A stretch of DNA of 22,639 nucleotides from Sedimentisphaerales bacterium (GTDB lineage: Bacteria; Planctomycetota; Phycisphaerae; Sedimentisphaerales; SG8-4), in NCBI GenBank assembly GCA_016928975.1, contig JAFGJR010000128.1, positions 1 to 22,639 on the forward strand, in the 5' to 3' direction. A program made the translations under genes and the position numbers. Position 1 is the first letter of the stretch; each line of letters opens with the position of its first letter. The notes under the pieces are model-generated. The model worked only from the letters and a program-made list of their open reading frames with translations, was not told where the DNA came from and searched no databases. Shown here piece by piece: positions 22,574 through 22,639 of the stretch.

Positions 22574-22639
22574 GTTTTGGGGCTTACGGGCACGCACGCT
22601 CTCCGGAGGCATGAAGGGAATCATGTCAATCTCTCTTTG

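Noticed and set aside
1..22639. CRISPR arrays, rRNA genes, complete insertion sequences
   Set aside because: No regularly spaced long direct repeats, rRNA-like sequence, or transposase with terminal repeats was seen.

Overview
The window is a gene-dense, GC-rich bacterial chromosomal segment with short intergenic gaps and overlapping start/stop codons. Long antisense ORFs lie over the real genes, as expected at high GC. A Planctomycetota-like source (Phycisphaerae or relatives) is my best guess. It rests on the integrase type (G-F-G in place of the usual box I arginine), two tRNAs without encoded CCA, and the mix of GspE/GspF, DUF3417-type glucan phosphorylase and a DUF5648 fusion. No single gene proves this assignment.

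Region 1 (1-6219, + strand) is a signalling and secretion/pilus cluster. It holds the 3' end of a sensor histidine kinase, a stand-alone receiver protein, a GAF plus HD-GYP c-di-GMP phosphodiesterase, a STAS protein, a GspE/PilB ATPase with two MshEN-like motifs and a GspF/PilC platform protein. Three junctions overlap or nearly do. A c-di-GMP hydrolase beside an ATPase with possible c-di-GMP-binding motifs suggests a local second-messenger circuit. The ATPase has Asn at the Walker A Ser/Thr position.

Region 2 (6230-10090, - strand) is a transport operon: a CNT nucleoside transporter, a small cupin, a PutP-like sodium symporter and a 2H phosphoesterase (LigT-like). The first gene may be leaderless.

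Region 3 (10154-12197) is the most unusual part. A sigma54 activator with a degenerate receiver domain is transcribed rightward from a sigma70-like promoter. Facing left is a near-consensus sigma54 promoter (GG-N10-GC) in front of a 51-residue Pro/Lys/Gln-rich protein with a near-perfect Shine-Dalgarno. This is followed by about 150 bp containing five perfect inverted repeats in a row, ending in a 16-bp terminator-like stem. It looks like a self-contained unit of activator, small protein and structured 3' RNA.

Region 4 (12181-18863) has glycogen/alpha-glucan phosphorylase (- strand). It then has a polyprenyl-type GT2 glycosyltransferase paired with a large membrane GT-C-like protein that carries three C-terminal DUF5648 repeats, and an FHA protein with its own promoter.

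Region 5 (18906-22639) has a rhomboid protease overlapping the end of a potassium-channel gene that appears to have lost S1-S5 by internal deletion. It also has tRNA-Ala(CGC), a nitroreductase, tRNA-Val(TAC), and beside that tRNA a tyrosine recombinase whose catalytic C-terminus is disrupted, probably the edge of an integrated element. No CRISPR array, rRNA or complete insertion sequence was seen.
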